Of a DNA stretch of 6,048 nucleotides, positions 5,179 to 6,048 are shown one piece after another. The position numbers and the translations under genes were made by a program. The DNA lies in NCBI GenBank assembly GCA_013288465.1, contig JABDBT010000112.1, forward strand, positions 1 through 6,048, read 5' to 3'. Positions within the stretch are counted from its first letter, which is position 1. The number at the start of each line of letters is the position of its first letter. The notes under the pieces are model-generated. The model was not told where the DNA came from. It saw only the letters and a program-made list of their open reading frames with translations, and made no database searches. The DNA comes from Bacteroidota bacterium. Its GTDB lineage: Bacteria > Bacteroidota > Bacteroidia > Sphingobacteriales > Sphingobacteriaceae.

Positions 5179-6024
5179 TTAATTTTTTAATTCCTTAATA
5201 TACTCATCAATGCGCTGACCAAAAACCGGGTCGGGCATCATTTCTTTGCATTTTTGATAGGCGGCAATCGCCTCTTGTTTTTTACCTAATTGCTTATAAG
5301 TTTCGGCCAAATAAAAATAAGGCTCAAACCCGGGCTTTTGGGCAATAACAGTTTTAAAACGGTCAATCGCTTTGGCGTATTGGCCAGATTTCATGGAGAA
5401 CATCCCTAAGTTCATATTAGCGTTAATGTTTTTAGGGTCCTTTTGAACCACCTCTAACAATAAAGCAATACCCTGCATAGGGCCTGCGCCTCCGTTTACA
5501 TAAGCTATGCCTAAACCCGTTTTGCCTTCAAGGCTCCCGGGGCTCAGTTTCAATGCATTTTGAAATGCCTCAACAGCGTTAGTAACAAACGCAGGCTGCA
5601 CCGCGGTGTCCTGTGTTGTTTTGTAAGCGTCATTGAAGCGGTTGCCTGCATTTAGCCAATCTTGCAATTTGTTTTCCTTACCTGCAACAGCCTGGTAATA
5701 ATACGCAGCGGGTGCAGGCTGGTTAACATCGTCCCAATGAGTAGCCAATTGCTTTTGCAATGATAGTTTATCATTGTCGGCTGCGCTTTTCAGCTTGCTT
5801 TCCAGGTCGCTTATCTGGCCTGCTAACGCGGCGCCAATGGCGGCCTTAGCGGTTGCAGATACGGTTGCTAAATTTACGTTGGCTGTAGCCGCAGGCTTGT
5901 CGCCTGCAACACCCGCGTTTGTACGGGTAGCCTTTGGTTTTACCAACCCTTTAACCGGTAATGAATACAAATAGCCCGTAACAGCAATTACTGCTATAAT
6001 GACAACTATTTGTTTTTTATTCAT
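5179..6024 (-). CDS. Membrane-anchored tetratricopeptide repeat protein
   Basis: A 281-residue protein with one N-terminal hydrophobic segment at about 5-20 (QIVVIIAVIAVTGYLY), then a low-complexity Ala/Lys/Thr-rich linker (about 28-66), a short helical charged region (67-95), and a TPR domain to the C-terminus. TPR-like repeats lie at about 164-197 (LEGKTGLGIAYVNGG), 199-232 (NANMNLGMFSMKSGQYAKAI) and 233-266 (FEPYFYLAETYKQLGKKQEAI), with a degenerate one at about 125-163. The domain probably faces the periplasm and binds a protein partner; no enzymatic motif is seen. It lies just upstream of the small ribosome-type gene and rng, a neighbourhood I recall in Bacteroidota where an HU-type gene often comes next upstream, beyond this window. 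The ATG at 6024 is taken because the membrane segment follows directly; the bases before it show no Shine-Dalgarno sequence. Confidence 0.87.
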   Translation of the reverse strand: MNKKQIVVIIAVIAVTGYLYSLPVKGLVKPKATRTNAGVAGDKPAATANVNLATVSATAKAAIGAALAGQISDLESKLKSAADNDKLSLQKQLATHWDDVNQPAPAAYYYQAVAGKENKLQDWLNAGNRFNDAYKTTQDTAVQPAFVTNAVEAFQNALKLSPGSLEGKTGLGIAYVNGGAGPMQGIALLLEVVQKDPKNINANMNLGMFSMKSGQYAKAIDRFKTVIAQKPGFEPYFYLAETYKQLGKKQEAIAAYQKCKEMMPDPVFGQRIDEYIKELKN

Positions 6025-6048
6025 TTACTGGGGGAAATTATGCTTTGT

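Noticed and set aside
5891..5910. GCAGGC/GCCTGC inverted repeat in the TPR gene
   Set aside because: A short 6-bp stem within an Ala/Gly-rich linker, likely from codon composition.

Overview
The window reads as a chromosomal segment of a Bacteroidota bacterium. It is most likely a member of the Sphingobacteriaceae of the Mucilaginibacter/Pedobacter type; this is inferred from protein flavour, gene neighbourhood and repeat style, not from a marker gene. Supporting signs are a Bacteroidota-type RNase G with a long insertion-bearing S1 region, a 29-residue Lys/Arg-rich COX24/mS38-like protein next to it, weak or absent Shine-Dalgarno sequences at most starts, and AT-rich intergenic DNA with short tandem repeats.

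Layout. Left, + strand (23-1676): a two-gene operon encoding a membrane-anchored di-haem cytochrome c peroxidase/MauG-family protein and, 10 nt later, a small exported protein with a sulfite-oxidase-type molybdopterin-fold domain. Both act outside the cytoplasm and suggest an envelope redox function with unknown substrate. Centre and right, - strand (6024 down to 1696): a membrane-anchored TPR protein, the small basic ribosome-associated-type protein, a Rho-independent terminator, then rng (RNase G/E) with a hairpin in its leader and a TTG start, a repeat-rich intergenic block with a terminator hairpin, and radA. radA converges on the + strand operon with 19 nt between the stop codons and no obvious terminator there. 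The - strand genes are informational or housekeeping functions: RNA turnover, a likely ribosome component, and recombinational repair.

The most unusual content is a set of short tandem-repeat arrays concentrated in and around radA. There are two heptamer arrays (ATTTCGG and GCCAACT) inside the radA reading frame, where they make an in-frame insertion of about 28 residues in the ATPase core. There are two octamer arrays (ATGTGCAG) in opposite orientation that bound the radA-rng intergenic block. Each array has four units, with the outer units identical and interior units diverged. The octamer block also supplies the rng terminator hairpin and contains a nested palindrome. No CRISPR array, transposase, tRNA, rRNA or classical defence system is visible.
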